In this document: piece after piece, positions 16,284 to 23,895 of the stretch
How the letters are laid out: every line of letters begins with the position of its first letter
Position numbering within the stretch: the stretch's first letter is position 1
Assembly: GCF_003259435.1 (NCBI RefSeq)
Contig: NZ_QLMA01000009.1
Span: 253,313-317,312 of the forward strand
Length of the DNA: 64,000 nt
Source: Chitinophaga dinghuensis
GTDB taxonomy: Bacteria > Bacteroidota > Bacteroidia > Chitinophagales > Chitinophagaceae
Direction: 5' to 3'
Program-made: the position numbers and the translations under genes
The notes under the pieces: model-generated
Told to the model about the DNA's origin: nothing
Databases searched by the model: none
The model's input: the letters and a program-made list of their open reading frames with translations, nothing else

Positions 16284-16761
16284 TATAGGTATGGGGTTAA
16301 TGACAGGAGAATCAGATGACATCAATGGAGTAGGAAATAGTTTTACGGCATAGGTCTAAAAGTATGATCCATGGATTAAACGAAGATGGAATTTGGATCT
16401 CCGTTCTGATATCTGCAAGAGTCCATATAGTTGCTTTGCAAATAATCCAGTCATGTCATCTGATGTGAAAGGAGATATTCCTATGGATTATTCTAGGATT
16501 TTTATAAGACAAAGGGGGAGGGATTTTTTAGCAAACTTTCGGGGAAATAAAAAGTATGGTAATCCATACCGAAGGCTTCATTATGAAAAATCCTTAAATT
16601 TATATTTGGCAAGCATTGTATCGATAATCCGGTACACTGTTTGCCTATCTTCATGTTTGACCTTTTGTATTAAACGTTGCTTCTCAGCAATACATTTATC
16701 TTCAACCCTGACCTCACTAAGACTTTACTTTCCAGGTGTATTAGTTCGTCAGGTCATATAA
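16284..16761 (+). pseudogene. Second decayed RHS core with tip fragment
   Basis: Y-R-Y-G-V-N-D in one frame, then after a shift near 16302, S-D-D-I-N-G-V-G-N-S-F-T-A, two stops (16351 and 16357), and K-Y-D-P-W-I-K-R-R-W-N-L-D. This is the RHS core of the same subfamily as the tip at 13883. The frame then stays open to 16761 with S-P-Y-S-C-F-A-N-N-P-V and an unrecognised tip. It is clearly inactive. A DNA segment this similar to the neighbouring tip suggests tip exchange or duplication followed by decay. Confidence 0.75.
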
Positions 16762-16803
16762 AACTGTTGCGCAATCTTCACTAAAGCACTAATTGCATTC
16801 AAT

Positions 16804-16831
16804 CGGGCGGAATAAGGTTTTATTCCTCCCG
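16804..16831 (-). terminator. Hairpin at the end of the minus-strand lipoprotein gene
   Basis: CGGG (16804-16807) and GGAATA pair with TATTCC and CCCG (16828-16831) with a one-base bulge on each side. The hairpin overlaps the stop codon at 16820-16822. No clear U-tract follows, so it is a weak terminator candidate. Confidence 0.35.
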
Positions 16832-17257
16832 TTTAAACTCTTTATATATTTTTGGTAAGATGTTTTTTTCGAAGAGGTTTCTATATTTCCTTTTTTGCCA
16901 ATAACCCATATCAGGTGCTAAATCCATAGATGTGCCCCATTTTGTTGCGGATGTTAGGGACAGATCAATGTCTTTGTCATAGGGTGAAGGGTAGCTAATA
17001 ATTGTACATTTGAAGACATATCGTTCGTGTTCTTGACTAAGAACGAAATAGAATATATTACCGTTGTTGTTGCCATACATTGAAGTATCATTTTTTATTA
17101 AATCTGGATATTTTTGATATACCCTATTAATAGCTGCACTTAATGTGTCTGGGTTGGCATTTGCGAAGGAATATTTTTGGATGTTACCAATTACTCCTCC
17201 ACAAGAGCCAAGTATAACAATTAGAAAAATGATTAAATAGTGTGATTTCTTTTTCAT
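16820..17257 (-). CDS. Hypothetical lipoprotein
   Basis: A 145-residue lipoprotein with lipobox I-L-G-S-C (Cys19) followed by Gly-Gly. The mature part has a helix (D-T-L-S-A-A-I-N-R-V-Y-Q-K-Y-P) and a beta-rich core (R-Y-V-F-K-C-T-I-I-S-Y), and a basic C-terminal helix with K-R-K-Y-R-N-L-F-E-K. I do not recognise the family. It is the only minus-strand gene of the island and lies between the decayed RHS core and the duplicated 71-residue gene. It may be a stand-alone envelope or immunity lipoprotein. Confidence 0.65.
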   Translation of the reverse strand: MKKKSHYLIIFLIVILGSCGGVIGNIQKYSFANANPDTLSAAINRVYQKYPDLIKNDTSMYGNNNGNIFYFVLSQEHERYVFKCTIISYPSPYDKDIDLSLTSATKWGTSMDLAPDMGYWQKRKYRNLFEKNILPKIYKEFKREE

Positions 17258-17320
17258 AGTGTATTATAAATGGGAATTTGATAATTTTAAAACCTGTATG
17301 GCACGTTTCAGAAGCATTTA

Positions 17321-17404
17321 ATGTTTAAAACGAATGCTATATTTGATGATGATTTGACGACCCTTCTAGTAAAAAAAACTAACAAATTCAATACCAAAAC
17401 AGTA
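17321..17404 (+). pseudogene. 3' fragment of the duplicated lipoprotein gene
   Basis: The reading frame preceding the 71-residue gene contains A-I-F-D-D-D-L-T-T, matching the end of the intact lipoprotein at 11379-12074 (D-I-F-D-E-N-L-T-N) at both base and residue level and at the same distance from the paralogous gene. It is therefore the truncated 3' end of a second copy of that lipoprotein gene. Here the stop between the two genes has been lost and the frame runs on. Confidence 0.55.
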
Positions 17405-17620
17405 ATGGAGAATCCCCTACTAATTGCCATACATAAGGTATCCATGGGTGTAATGGCTACTATTCAATTTCCTACAGGAAAGGTCCCTAAAATTGGCGAC
17501 ATAGTAATATTAGAAGGAATTTCCTACAAAATCGCAGGAGTGGTGTTTTCGGTGAATCCAATTACACAGGGAGATAGACTGGACAACAACATTCATGATT
17601 GCAGAATAGAGAAATTATAG
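17405..17620 (+). CDS. 71-residue conserved hypothetical protein, copy 2
   Basis: A paralogue of the protein at 12086-12301, the same length and clearly homologous throughout. Shared blocks are L-I-A-I-H, M-A-T-I-Q-F-P, I-L-E-G-I and the final N-I-H-D-C-R-I-E-K-L. The start ATG at 17405 is chosen to match copy 1; an upstream ATG at 17321 would add remnant lipoprotein sequence. It is a cytoplasmic beta-rich protein of unknown function. The copies bracket a 5.3-kb region that contains both RHS cores. Confidence 0.7.
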   Translation: MENPLLIAIHKVSMGVMATIQFPTGKVPKIGDIVILEGISYKIAGVVFSVNPITQGDRLDNNIHDCRIEKL

Positions 17621-17628
17621 AGAATGTA

Positions 17629-17655
17629 AAGAGAAGATCAACTCGATCTTCTCTT
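17629..17655. terminator. Bidirectional hairpin between convergent genes
   Basis: An 11-base perfect stem AAGAGAAGATC (17629-17639) / GATCTTCTCTT (17645-17655) with a five-base loop sits between the 71-residue gene and the convergent solute-binding protein gene. There is no strong U-tract. Confidence 0.45.
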
Positions 17656-18565
17656 ACTCCGTCTGAAACCCATACATCTTATAAATCCTCTTCCCTTCAG
17701 CCGATTGAATAAATTTTATGAAATCCTTTGCTGCAGCCGGATGTGGCGCTTTTTTCAGTTGCCCAATCATGTAAGTAGCGCGGATATTCTCTTTCTCAGG
17801 GATAACCACTTCTTCTACCGGATGTCCTAACATTTTTTGATAATAGACTTCAGAAGACCAGACCGGGGCTACATCGCTTTGTTGATATAGGATGCGCATC
17901 GGGCTCTCGCGGTGATGAATACGTGTCAGATAGGTGGTACTGTCTTTTGTTTTGGCTTGCATTATTGCTTGCTGTAACACCTCCCCTCCTGCCTTTTGAT
18001 AGGCAGTTTCTATTTGTCGGCCGATGCCTTCCCATGCAGGATTAGGCATACTTATGCGGATACCTGACTGACGCAGATCAGTAAGCCCCTGAATGTTTTT
18101 CGGATTGCCTTTATAAACCATCAGACTCAACTGATTATAGGCGTAGGGCGCGGTGTACGACATATATGGCGTCATTTCTGTCATGCGGGTTTTGCCCGCT
18201 GCATATACATCCGGTTGCGTGGTGATATGCAGGTTCCCCATTGTAAGGCTTCCTTTTTTAATCTGTTCCGCCAAAATGCCTGGTGGTAAGGTTTCTACGA
18301 AGATGCGCTGGTATTTCGGATAGGCTTTTTTGAAAGCTGCCAGCAGCGAATCCAGGCACATAAACTGATTGCCTGCGAAGAAGATGACCAGCTGAGGATC
18401 GGTGATATCGCCGTAGAGGTCGGGAACGTTATCCACACCGGGAACCGTGAAGTTAACACCTGCTGCGGGCGGTTGATTCCAGGGCGGATCATATTGGTAG
18501 TTTTGCTGCGCAGACACGGTTCCGGCCAGCAGCAACATGATTCCTGCGAAGAGTATCTTTTTCAT
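17654..18565 (-). CDS. Periplasmic solute-binding protein, ModA-like
   Basis: A 303-residue exported protein. Start ATG at 18565 gives a good signal peptide (K-K-I-L-F-A-G ... V-S-A-Q). A TTG nine codons upstream would overlap the DsrE gene. The mature part has the type-2 periplasmic-binding fold order: a V-I-F-F-A-G strand, A-F-K-K-A-Y-P-K helix, Q-P-D-V-Y-A-A-G, Y-N-Q-L-S-L-M-V-Y-K-G-N-P segment, G-I-R-I-S-M-P-N-P and a final H-P-A-A-A-K-D-F-I-K-F helix. This pattern fits molybdate/tungstate/sulfate-type binding proteins. No ABC permease or ATPase gene is nearby. It is the last gene of a minus-strand trio with DsrE-like and TsdA-like genes, so a sulfur oxyanion is a plausible ligand by context. 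Confidence 0.7.
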   Translation of the reverse strand: MKKILFAGIMLLLAGTVSAQQNYQYDPPWNQPPAAGVNFTVPGVDNVPDLYGDITDPQLVIFFAGNQFMCLDSLLAAFKKAYPKYQRIFVETLPPGILAEQIKKGSLTMGNLHITTQPDVYAAGKTRMTEMTPYMSYTAPYAYNQLSLMVYKGNPKNIQGLTDLRQSGIRISMPNPAWEGIGRQIETAYQKAGGEVLQQAIMQAKTKDSTTYLTRIHHRESPMRILYQQSDVAPVWSSEVYYQKMLGHPVEEVVIPEKENIRATYMIGQLKKAPHPAAAKDFIKFIQSAEGKRIYKMYGFQTE

Positions 18566-18578
18566 ATTTGATGATTGA

Positions 18579-19037
18579 TTACGGTTTAACAATACTCCAT
18601 CCTGCTGCGGCTCTGATCACCAGTTCTCCATTGGCAGAAGGTACATAAGCGATGAAATCGTACAGTTGATCTTTGTCTATTTTCCTTTCCCGTAGCGTGT
18701 TCTCACACTCTGCTACGATAACGCCTCTGTTGATAAGCGCTATCAGCTTTTCTTCGAATCCGGATGTTTTGAGATAGGCATCAGCCCCTTTGGAGAAGGC
18801 GATGAGTTCCACCTGTATTTTTCCTTTCAGCCTGGGATCATCCAGTAGGTTATTGATATTGCGAATCGCTTTTTCGATTCTTTCCGGAGCATTGGTATCC
18901 AACTGATAGATGGCTTTATAGCTTTTTGCAGTAGCAACAGCGCCATGGAAGGATTTGTTTTGAGATAGTTTGTCTTGTGCCTGGGAGACGCCTGTCGTCA
19001 GGCAATAAAGTGCTAATAGGCTAATCAGTTTTTTCAT
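18579..19037 (-). CDS. Exported DsrE-like protein
   Basis: A 152-residue protein with a signal peptide (residues 1-20, V-S-Q-A-Q). The rest matches the DsrE/DsrF-like fold: an A-I-Y-Q-L-D-T strand, a helix with I-R-N-I-N-N-L-L-D-D, K-I-Q-V-E-L-I-A-F-S-K-G-A, I-N-R-G-V-I-V-A-E-C-E-N-T-L. The Cys in V-A-E-C-E-N-T lies where sulfur-relay DsrE proteins have their functional cysteine. Family knowledge: DsrE proteins move sulfane sulfur; exported versions occur in Bacteroidota. It is 6 bases downstream of the TsdA-like cytochrome gene and 13 bases upstream of the binding-protein gene, so the three form one operon. Confidence 0.75.
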   Translation of the reverse strand: MKKLISLLALYCLTTGVSQAQDKLSQNKSFHGAVATAKSYKAIYQLDTNAPERIEKAIRNINNLLDDPRLKGKIQVELIAFSKGADAYLKTSGFEEKLIALINRGVIVAECENTLRERKIDKDQLYDFIAYVPSANGELVIRAAAGWSIVKP

Positions 19038-19043
19038 GGCGTA

Positions 19044-20051
19044 TTATTTTGCGGAGAAATTATATGGACCATATTGGTGTTGGTGCTGGGAGATCTGATC
19101 TGCGTAAGGAGGATACGGACTATCCTTGGGCTTTTTGGTTAAATCAGGATAATCTTTCTCCTTGTTGCTTTTTACGGGTCTTGGCTGACTGTTGATGTAA
19201 GCGGCAACGTCGAGGGCTTCCTCATCGGTGAGTAGTGGGTTTTCGGCGGTTGCGCCGAAAGGCATATTGCCTTTAATGAAAGCAGCGGCGGTGAGGAGTC
19301 GTGCCATGCCTGCGCCATCGTTATAGCTATGAGGGCCCCAGAGCGGTGGATACGTGTAGCCGTTAGGGTTGTCTCCAGGCTGTCCCTGCCCCTCTTTACC
19401 ATGGCAGCTGGCACATTTGGCGATGTAAACTGTTTGACCTTGTTGCGGACTAGCGGCTCGGGGAAGATGAGCGATCCGGGTGAAGCCGCGGCCCCGCAGT
19501 GTATCACCGAGTATAGTGCCTTTACTGATGTGTTTGATGTAAGTCACGATGGCACGCATCTCCCGAGATTCCACACTAATGCTACTACCATTCATACTGC
19601 GTTCAAAACAACCATTGATTCTTTCTTCCAGCGTTTCAATTTTATCTTCACGACCGATATAGGTAGGGAATTTATCTGTCAGGCCAATATATGGCGCAGC
19701 AAAGGGTTTGGTGCCTGCCTGTAAATGACAGTTGGTACATGCCAGTTTATTACCTGTGATTTTCATTTTTGTATCGGGCCCCAACAATGCTGCGGTGCTG
19801 GTGATCAATTGTTCGCCATAGGCCGCCAGTTCTCCTTCTGGACTGTTATCGGAGAGGTGGTTCTGCACGTGTGCTGCATCGGCACTTTTTATTTCCGCAT
19901 TAGGAATTTGCCGTTGATGATTATATGTCCAGTATATTCCACCGCAAAGCATCAGTACCATCAGGGAAAGAATAATACAATAAGTTACCAATCTGTTGAT
20001 ACGTGGAATTGGGTCATTTTCAAAGTTCTTACTATCGCGTTCAGTATTCAT
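19044..20051 (-). CDS. TsdA-like di-heme c-type cytochrome (thiosulfate dehydrogenase/tetrathionate reductase family)
   Basis: A 335-residue protein with an N-terminal membrane anchor (about 21-41), facing the periplasm. Two heme motifs are visible: CTNCH (105-109) and CASCH (213-217). The first domain has C-F-E-R-S-M-N-G (Cys148 onward), which matches the SoxA/TsdA-type cysteine that serves as distal ligand of the active-site heme. Met263 in G-N-M-P-F-G is a good ligand for the second heme. Family knowledge: TsdA interconverts thiosulfate and tetrathionate. First gene of an operon with DsrE-like and ModA-like genes, supporting a sulfur role. It is divergent from the RHS operon. Confidence 0.8.
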   Translation of the reverse strand: MNTERDSKNFENDPIPRINRLVTYCIILSLMVLMLCGGIYWTYNHQRQIPNAEIKSADAAHVQNHLSDNSPEGELAAYGEQLITSTAALLGPDTKMKITGNKLACTNCHLQAGTKPFAAPYIGLTDKFPTYIGREDKIETLEERINGCFERSMNGSSISVESREMRAIVTYIKHISKGTILGDTLRGRGFTRIAHLPRAASPQQGQTVYIAKCASCHGKEGQGQPGDNPNGYTYPPLWGPHSYNDGAGMARLLTAAAFIKGNMPFGATAENPLLTDEEALDVAAYINSQPRPVKSNKEKDYPDLTKKPKDSPYPPYADQISQHQHQYGPYNFSAK

Positions 20052-20480
20052 GATCTCAAAAGTAATATGGTCTTTTGTAGAAAGTAAATTACAATGGTTT
20101 ATGTATCATAACTAAAAGTTATTAAGGCTATAATATAGTTCTTTGGGGCCATATCATATGTTTTTATTACATGGTTGGTAATTTGAGTTTTCAACTATCG
20201 AATAAAAATAGCAGGAACATGATATGATTATTTCTTGCAGGAATATTGTCGTTATGTTTAAAATTACGTTTGATGAATTTTTTATTTTGCTGTTAGAATG
20301 CTTGTGGTGGCGAATTGTACCGTTTGATTTATACAGAACTATAGTGCTACTATTGTTGTATTTTTAATTTATATTTTGAAAATTAAATTGAATGGTTACT
20401 TTTGTAAGCTATCAATAATTAGCACTTGTCGAAAGTTTGTTGTCGTTAACCCTTAGTTAGATTGTTATTCTATATATCCT
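20052..20480. other. AT-rich divergent intergenic region
   Basis: This 429-base spacer separates the cytochrome operon from the RHS operon. It is very AT-rich and holds no convincing reading frame. It contains the promoter listed next and presumably the divergent promoter for the cytochrome gene, which I could not place with confidence. Confidence 0.6.
20375..20404 (+). promoter_or_regulatory. Bacteroidota-type promoter of the RHS operon
   Basis: TTTG at 20375-20378 and TACTTTTG at 20397-20404 match the Bacteroidota -33 (TTTG) and -7 (TAnnTTTG) boxes with an 18-base spacer. Transcription would begin near 20411, leaving a leader of about 70 bases before the GTG at 20481. Confidence 0.6.
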
Positions 20481-22769
20481 GTGAGATCATTAAAGTTAAT
20501 ACTACTATGCCTATTTTTTACATTGGAAGCGGTTGCCCAAGTGAAGCAACTACCTAATAAAAATTTCGCAACAGATACGATTGGAATTTCTCTACTGAGT
20601 GGTTGTAAATCATCCATTATTATACCTGTTGAATTATATAATGGTCCTTTGGGAGATACGCGTCTGCCAACGATTAGAGAGCGTTTTCCGAGAGCGGCAG
20701 CTCCGCTGAAATCTAATCCTTTCCTGAAAATACACGGAAATGTTTCCTATGATGGATTTTATCAATCCAACACGGATACGCCGTATCTGGAAAAGGATAT
20801 TCAACAACATACGCTTTCCACTAATCTTGATATCACCGTAAAAGATCAATATCCTTTGAGGGTAGCATTCAGTACCAGTAAAGGTAATTCGATGCTGTTC
20901 AGAAATCTGACAGGTATAAATCTGCGATATACGAATCGTGATTTTAAACAAATGTTGCTGGATAAAGCCAAAGGGTGGGAAGCTGGAAAGCTAAAGCAGC
21001 TAAAAGAATTAGATAGCTTACAGACAATGTTGAACACGAAGTGGAGTCAGCTTGAGAAATTAAAAAACTGGTTTAATTCTCCACAACAAGTACAGCGACT
21101 AATTGAAGCGAAAGAACATGATTACAATCTGCGTTTCAAAAAGGCAGTAACCGATATTTCAAAACTGGAAAGGCCTGATTTCTCTAAGCCGACAGTTAAT
21201 ATGCCTTCCTGGAAGAAAGAGGTAGATCTGGACTCAGACAGCGCAGTCGCCAAGTTAAGAAATGAATTTGCCAGAAAGCAGCAGGAGCTTGATTCTATGA
21301 AGTTGGTGTACGATGGACTGGAGAAGTTTTATAACAAGAAGAAGCTGGCTTATGGTAATAAGAAAACAAAGCTGTTGGATGTAATTCATAATAGCAAGTC
21401 TGATGAAGAGTTGATCAGTTCACTGGAAAGCATGAATCTTCCTGACTCTGTATTACCAAAAGGGTATAAAACATTACTGGCATTGAAATCTGTCGGGATT
21501 GGCAGAACAATGGTAGACTATAGTGAACTGACCGCCAAGAATATTAGTATTACTGGTGTGCAGGCGGAGTTTAATCCTTCCTGGTACTTTGCTTTTGCAA
21601 CAGGTGCGGTGGATTATCGTTTCAGAGATTATGTTGTCAATGCTAACCGCGCCAAGCAGTATTTGAATATAGTTCGTGTTGGCACTGGACTGAAAGAAGG
21701 CAATAATATTATTCTCTCCTTCTACACTGGGAAAAAGCAGGTGTATAATTTTAATACTGGTGCTAATGGCGGGAATGTAGAAACGCCTGATTATAAGATC
21801 ATGGGCGTATCCCTGGAAGGACGTTGGCAGATAAACCGTAATCACTATATCACAGGCGAGGTGGCGAAGTCTTCTACCCCTTATTATGCAAGAGTGGCAG
21901 AGCATCAGAGCCTGGGAAGCAGCATGGTTCAGTTTAACAATCATTCGAATGAAGCCTTTGCTGTGACTGCGTTTAGTTATATCCCTCAGACGGCTACCAG
22001 GATAACGGGTATGTACAAACTGATGGGGGCCGACTTTCAATCATTCAGCCTTTATACGCCAGGAACGCAGCAGGTGGCCTGGCAGTTAAAAGCGGAGCAG
22101 CCATTTTTTAAGAAGCAGTTGACCGTGGTGGCCGCAATAAAGCGGAATGCCTATAATAACTTTTTTGATAGTACGAATTACAGTAGTTCAACCATCTTTA
22201 AAAGTATACAGGCGACCTTCCGAAGAAGGCACTGGCCAGTGGTGTCGGTGGGGTATTTCCCATCCAGTCAGTTGATGAAGATGAGTGATGACAAGTTTAT
22301 TGAGAACATGTTCTATACCATGATGGGAACGGTGAGCCATAACTATACGGCTGGCGCCATTGGAATGAATACTATGATTACTGCTACTCGTTTTTACAAT
22401 CGTCAGGTGGATAGCAGTTTTGTCTATTTCAACAGTACCAACTTACAGTTAACACAGACCCTTTTTGTGAAGAAGTTTACGTTAACTGGAGGGGCAAATA
22501 TGTCTTCGAATCAGGATTATGCCTTATATGGAACAGATGGGAATGTGCAGTATCAAGTAACCCGATGGTTAGAAGTTGGAGGTGGCTTGAAGTATAATTA
22601 CCAAACAGTATTCAGGAACGAGCAAACTGGTTATTCCGGGAATATTCGGTTGAATGTTCCGAAGATCGGCGAGTTTGGATTGATGGCGGATAAAGGGTTT
22701 GTTCCTGGAGTGAATCGTCAACTGGTGCCTAACAAAACAGGCAGATTAACCTATACCAAGATATTTTAA
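20481..22769 (+). CDS. Outer-membrane beta-barrel-like protein, first gene of RHS operon
   Basis: A 762-residue exported protein. The GTG start at 20481 is supported by the signal peptide it opens (L-K-L-I-L-L-C-L-F-F-T-L-E-A-V-A-Q); no ATG fits. Residues about 80-150 are strand-rich (F-L-K-I-H-G-N-V-S-Y-D-G-F-Y). Residues about 155-310 form a charged, Lys/Leu-rich coiled-coil-like insertion. From about 350 to the end, alternating aromatic/polar strands (W-Y-F-A-F-A-T-G-A-V-D-Y, Q-T-L-F-V-K-K-F-T-L-T-G-G-A) and a C-terminal K-I-F indicate an outer-membrane barrel. No exact family is known to me. Only nine bases separate it from the next gene. I infer that it exports or anchors the giant proteins. 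Confidence 0.75.
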   Translation: MRSLKLILLCLFFTLEAVAQVKQLPNKNFATDTIGISLLSGCKSSIIIPVELYNGPLGDTRLPTIRERFPRAAAPLKSNPFLKIHGNVSYDGFYQSNTDTPYLEKDIQQHTLSTNLDITVKDQYPLRVAFSTSKGNSMLFRNLTGINLRYTNRDFKQMLLDKAKGWEAGKLKQLKELDSLQTMLNTKWSQLEKLKNWFNSPQQVQRLIEAKEHDYNLRFKKAVTDISKLERPDFSKPTVNMPSWKKEVDLDSDSAVAKLRNEFARKQQELDSMKLVYDGLEKFYNKKKLAYGNKKTKLLDVIHNSKSDEELISSLESMNLPDSVLPKGYKTLLALKSVGIGRTMVDYSELTAKNISITGVQAEFNPSWYFAFATGAVDYRFRDYVVNANRAKQYLNIVRVGTGLKEGNNIILSFYTGKKQVYNFNTGANGGNVETPDYKIMGVSLEGRWQINRNHYITGEVAKSSTPYYARVAEHQSLGSSMVQFNNHSNEAFAVTAFSYIPQTATRITGMYKLMGADFQSFSLYTPGTQQVAWQLKAEQPFFKKQLTVVAAIKRNAYNNFFDSTNYSSSTIFKSIQATFRRRHWPVVSVGYFPSSQLMKMSDDKFIENMFYTMMGTVSHNYTAGAIGMNTMITATRFYNRQVDSSFVYFNSTNLQLTQTLFVKKFTLTGGANMSSNQDYALYGTDGNVQYQVTRWLEVGGGLKYNYQTVFRNEQTGYSGNIRLNVPKIGEFGLMADKGFVPGVNRQLVPNKTGRLTYTKIF

Positions 22770-22778
22770 TTACAAGAT

Positions 22779-23861
22779 ATGAAGAGGACCCTATACCTCC
22801 TATGGATGCTAATGGCATTTCGTGTGCAAGCGCAGGTAACTATGACTCCACAGCTTCCATCAGGAGGCGTATTGTTAAAGGCACAGCTATGGAATGTGGT
22901 GCTGGTTTCCGGCTCACAGGTTCCAGTTGGAGCAAGAGTAGCAGTTCGATTAATGGATGCTACTACGAATCAACCTGTGCTTACAGGTATCAGTAATGAA
23001 ATTATGCTCACCAGAGGGGCGCGGCAATTGCAGGCAAGCGACCTTGGACCTATTCAGTATGAGTACCTGAGTACGAGTATTGACAGGAGTCCGACAGCTT
23101 TGTTGCCTGCGGGTAATTACCTGGCATGTTATAGTCTGAGTCTTTCTGACAATAAGCAACAACAACAATTTGGAGATGATTGTATTCCTTTTGTGGTGGA
23201 GCCCGTGAGTCCGCCCTTACTGAATATGCCCTCCAATGAGAGTTTGCTGGAGGAACGTTATCCACAGTTTACCTGGTTGCCGCCGGTGCCAGCCAGTATG
23301 TTTAGTGATCTTAACTATGATATGGTGATCACGCGTGTTCGGGAGGGGCAGTCGCCGCAAGAGGCAGTGCAACAGAATATTCCTGTTTACAGAGGAACTT
23401 ATTTGAAGAACATGTTTGTTAATTATCCACCTGCGGCTGCGCCTTTGGATACGGGCGTTACTTATGCCTGGACGGTAACTGCCCGTAATGGGAAGTTATT
23501 TGCAGCGCAGACAGAAGTATGGACTTTTCGTATGAAGAATAATGTAGTGCGTCCGGAGGACAATAACGATGCTTTTGTTCGTTTGAGAATGGAGCTGGAT
23601 GCGGCCATGGTGCATGTAAGTGGAACATTGAAAGTGGCCTATGTAAATATGAGTGGAGAAAAAGAAGTAAGATATGAATTGTTGTCGCTGAAGAATAATA
23701 AAGTGATAGATGAAGGCAAGCTGCCCGTAGTTCCCGGAGAGAATTATCTGGTAGCGCCATTGAAGAAGCGGATGCAGGATGGAGAGATTTATTTATTCAG
23801 GATAGAGAATTCCCGTGGAGAGCACTGGCAGATTAAATTAACCTATTCAGCAGCGAAGTAA
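22779..23861 (+). CDS. Exported Fn3-like accessory protein
   Basis: A 360-residue protein with signal peptide (residues 1-19, V-Q-A-Q). It consists of two or three beta-sandwich domains. The segment L-N-M-P-S-N-E-S ... R-Y-P-Q-F-T-W-L-P-P-V-P (about 144-167), followed by Y-D-M-V-I-T-R-V and T-Y-A-W-T-V-T-A-R-N-G (about 226-236), is a fibronectin-III-like pattern common in Bacteroidota surface machinery. The last 90 residues form another small beta domain. It is encoded between the barrel protein and the first giant protein, so it probably acts as a periplasmic or surface adaptor of the RHS complex. Specific function unknown. Confidence 0.75.
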   Translation: MKRTLYLLWMLMAFRVQAQVTMTPQLPSGGVLLKAQLWNVVLVSGSQVPVGARVAVRLMDATTNQPVLTGISNEIMLTRGARQLQASDLGPIQYEYLSTSIDRSPTALLPAGNYLACYSLSLSDNKQQQQFGDDCIPFVVEPVSPPLLNMPSNESLLEERYPQFTWLPPVPASMFSDLNYDMVITRVREGQSPQEAVQQNIPVYRGTYLKNMFVNYPPAAAPLDTGVTYAWTVTARNGKLFAAQTEVWTFRMKNNVVRPEDNNDAFVRLRMELDAAMVHVSGTLKVAYVNMSGEKEVRYELLSLKNNKVIDEGKLPVVPGENYLVAPLKKRMQDGEIYLFRIENSRGEHWQIKLTYSAAK

Positions 23862-23895
23862 AACTGGACTGTTACCTATACCAAATTAGTGTAAA

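Noticed and set aside
5771-17620. Insertion sequence or transposase in the decayed island
   Set aside because: I looked for transposase motifs and flanking inverted repeats and found none; decay seems to be by deletion and recombination.
21474-22040. Minus-strand open frame of 188 codons
   Set aside because: Antisense to the first gene of the RHS operon and lacks any domain.
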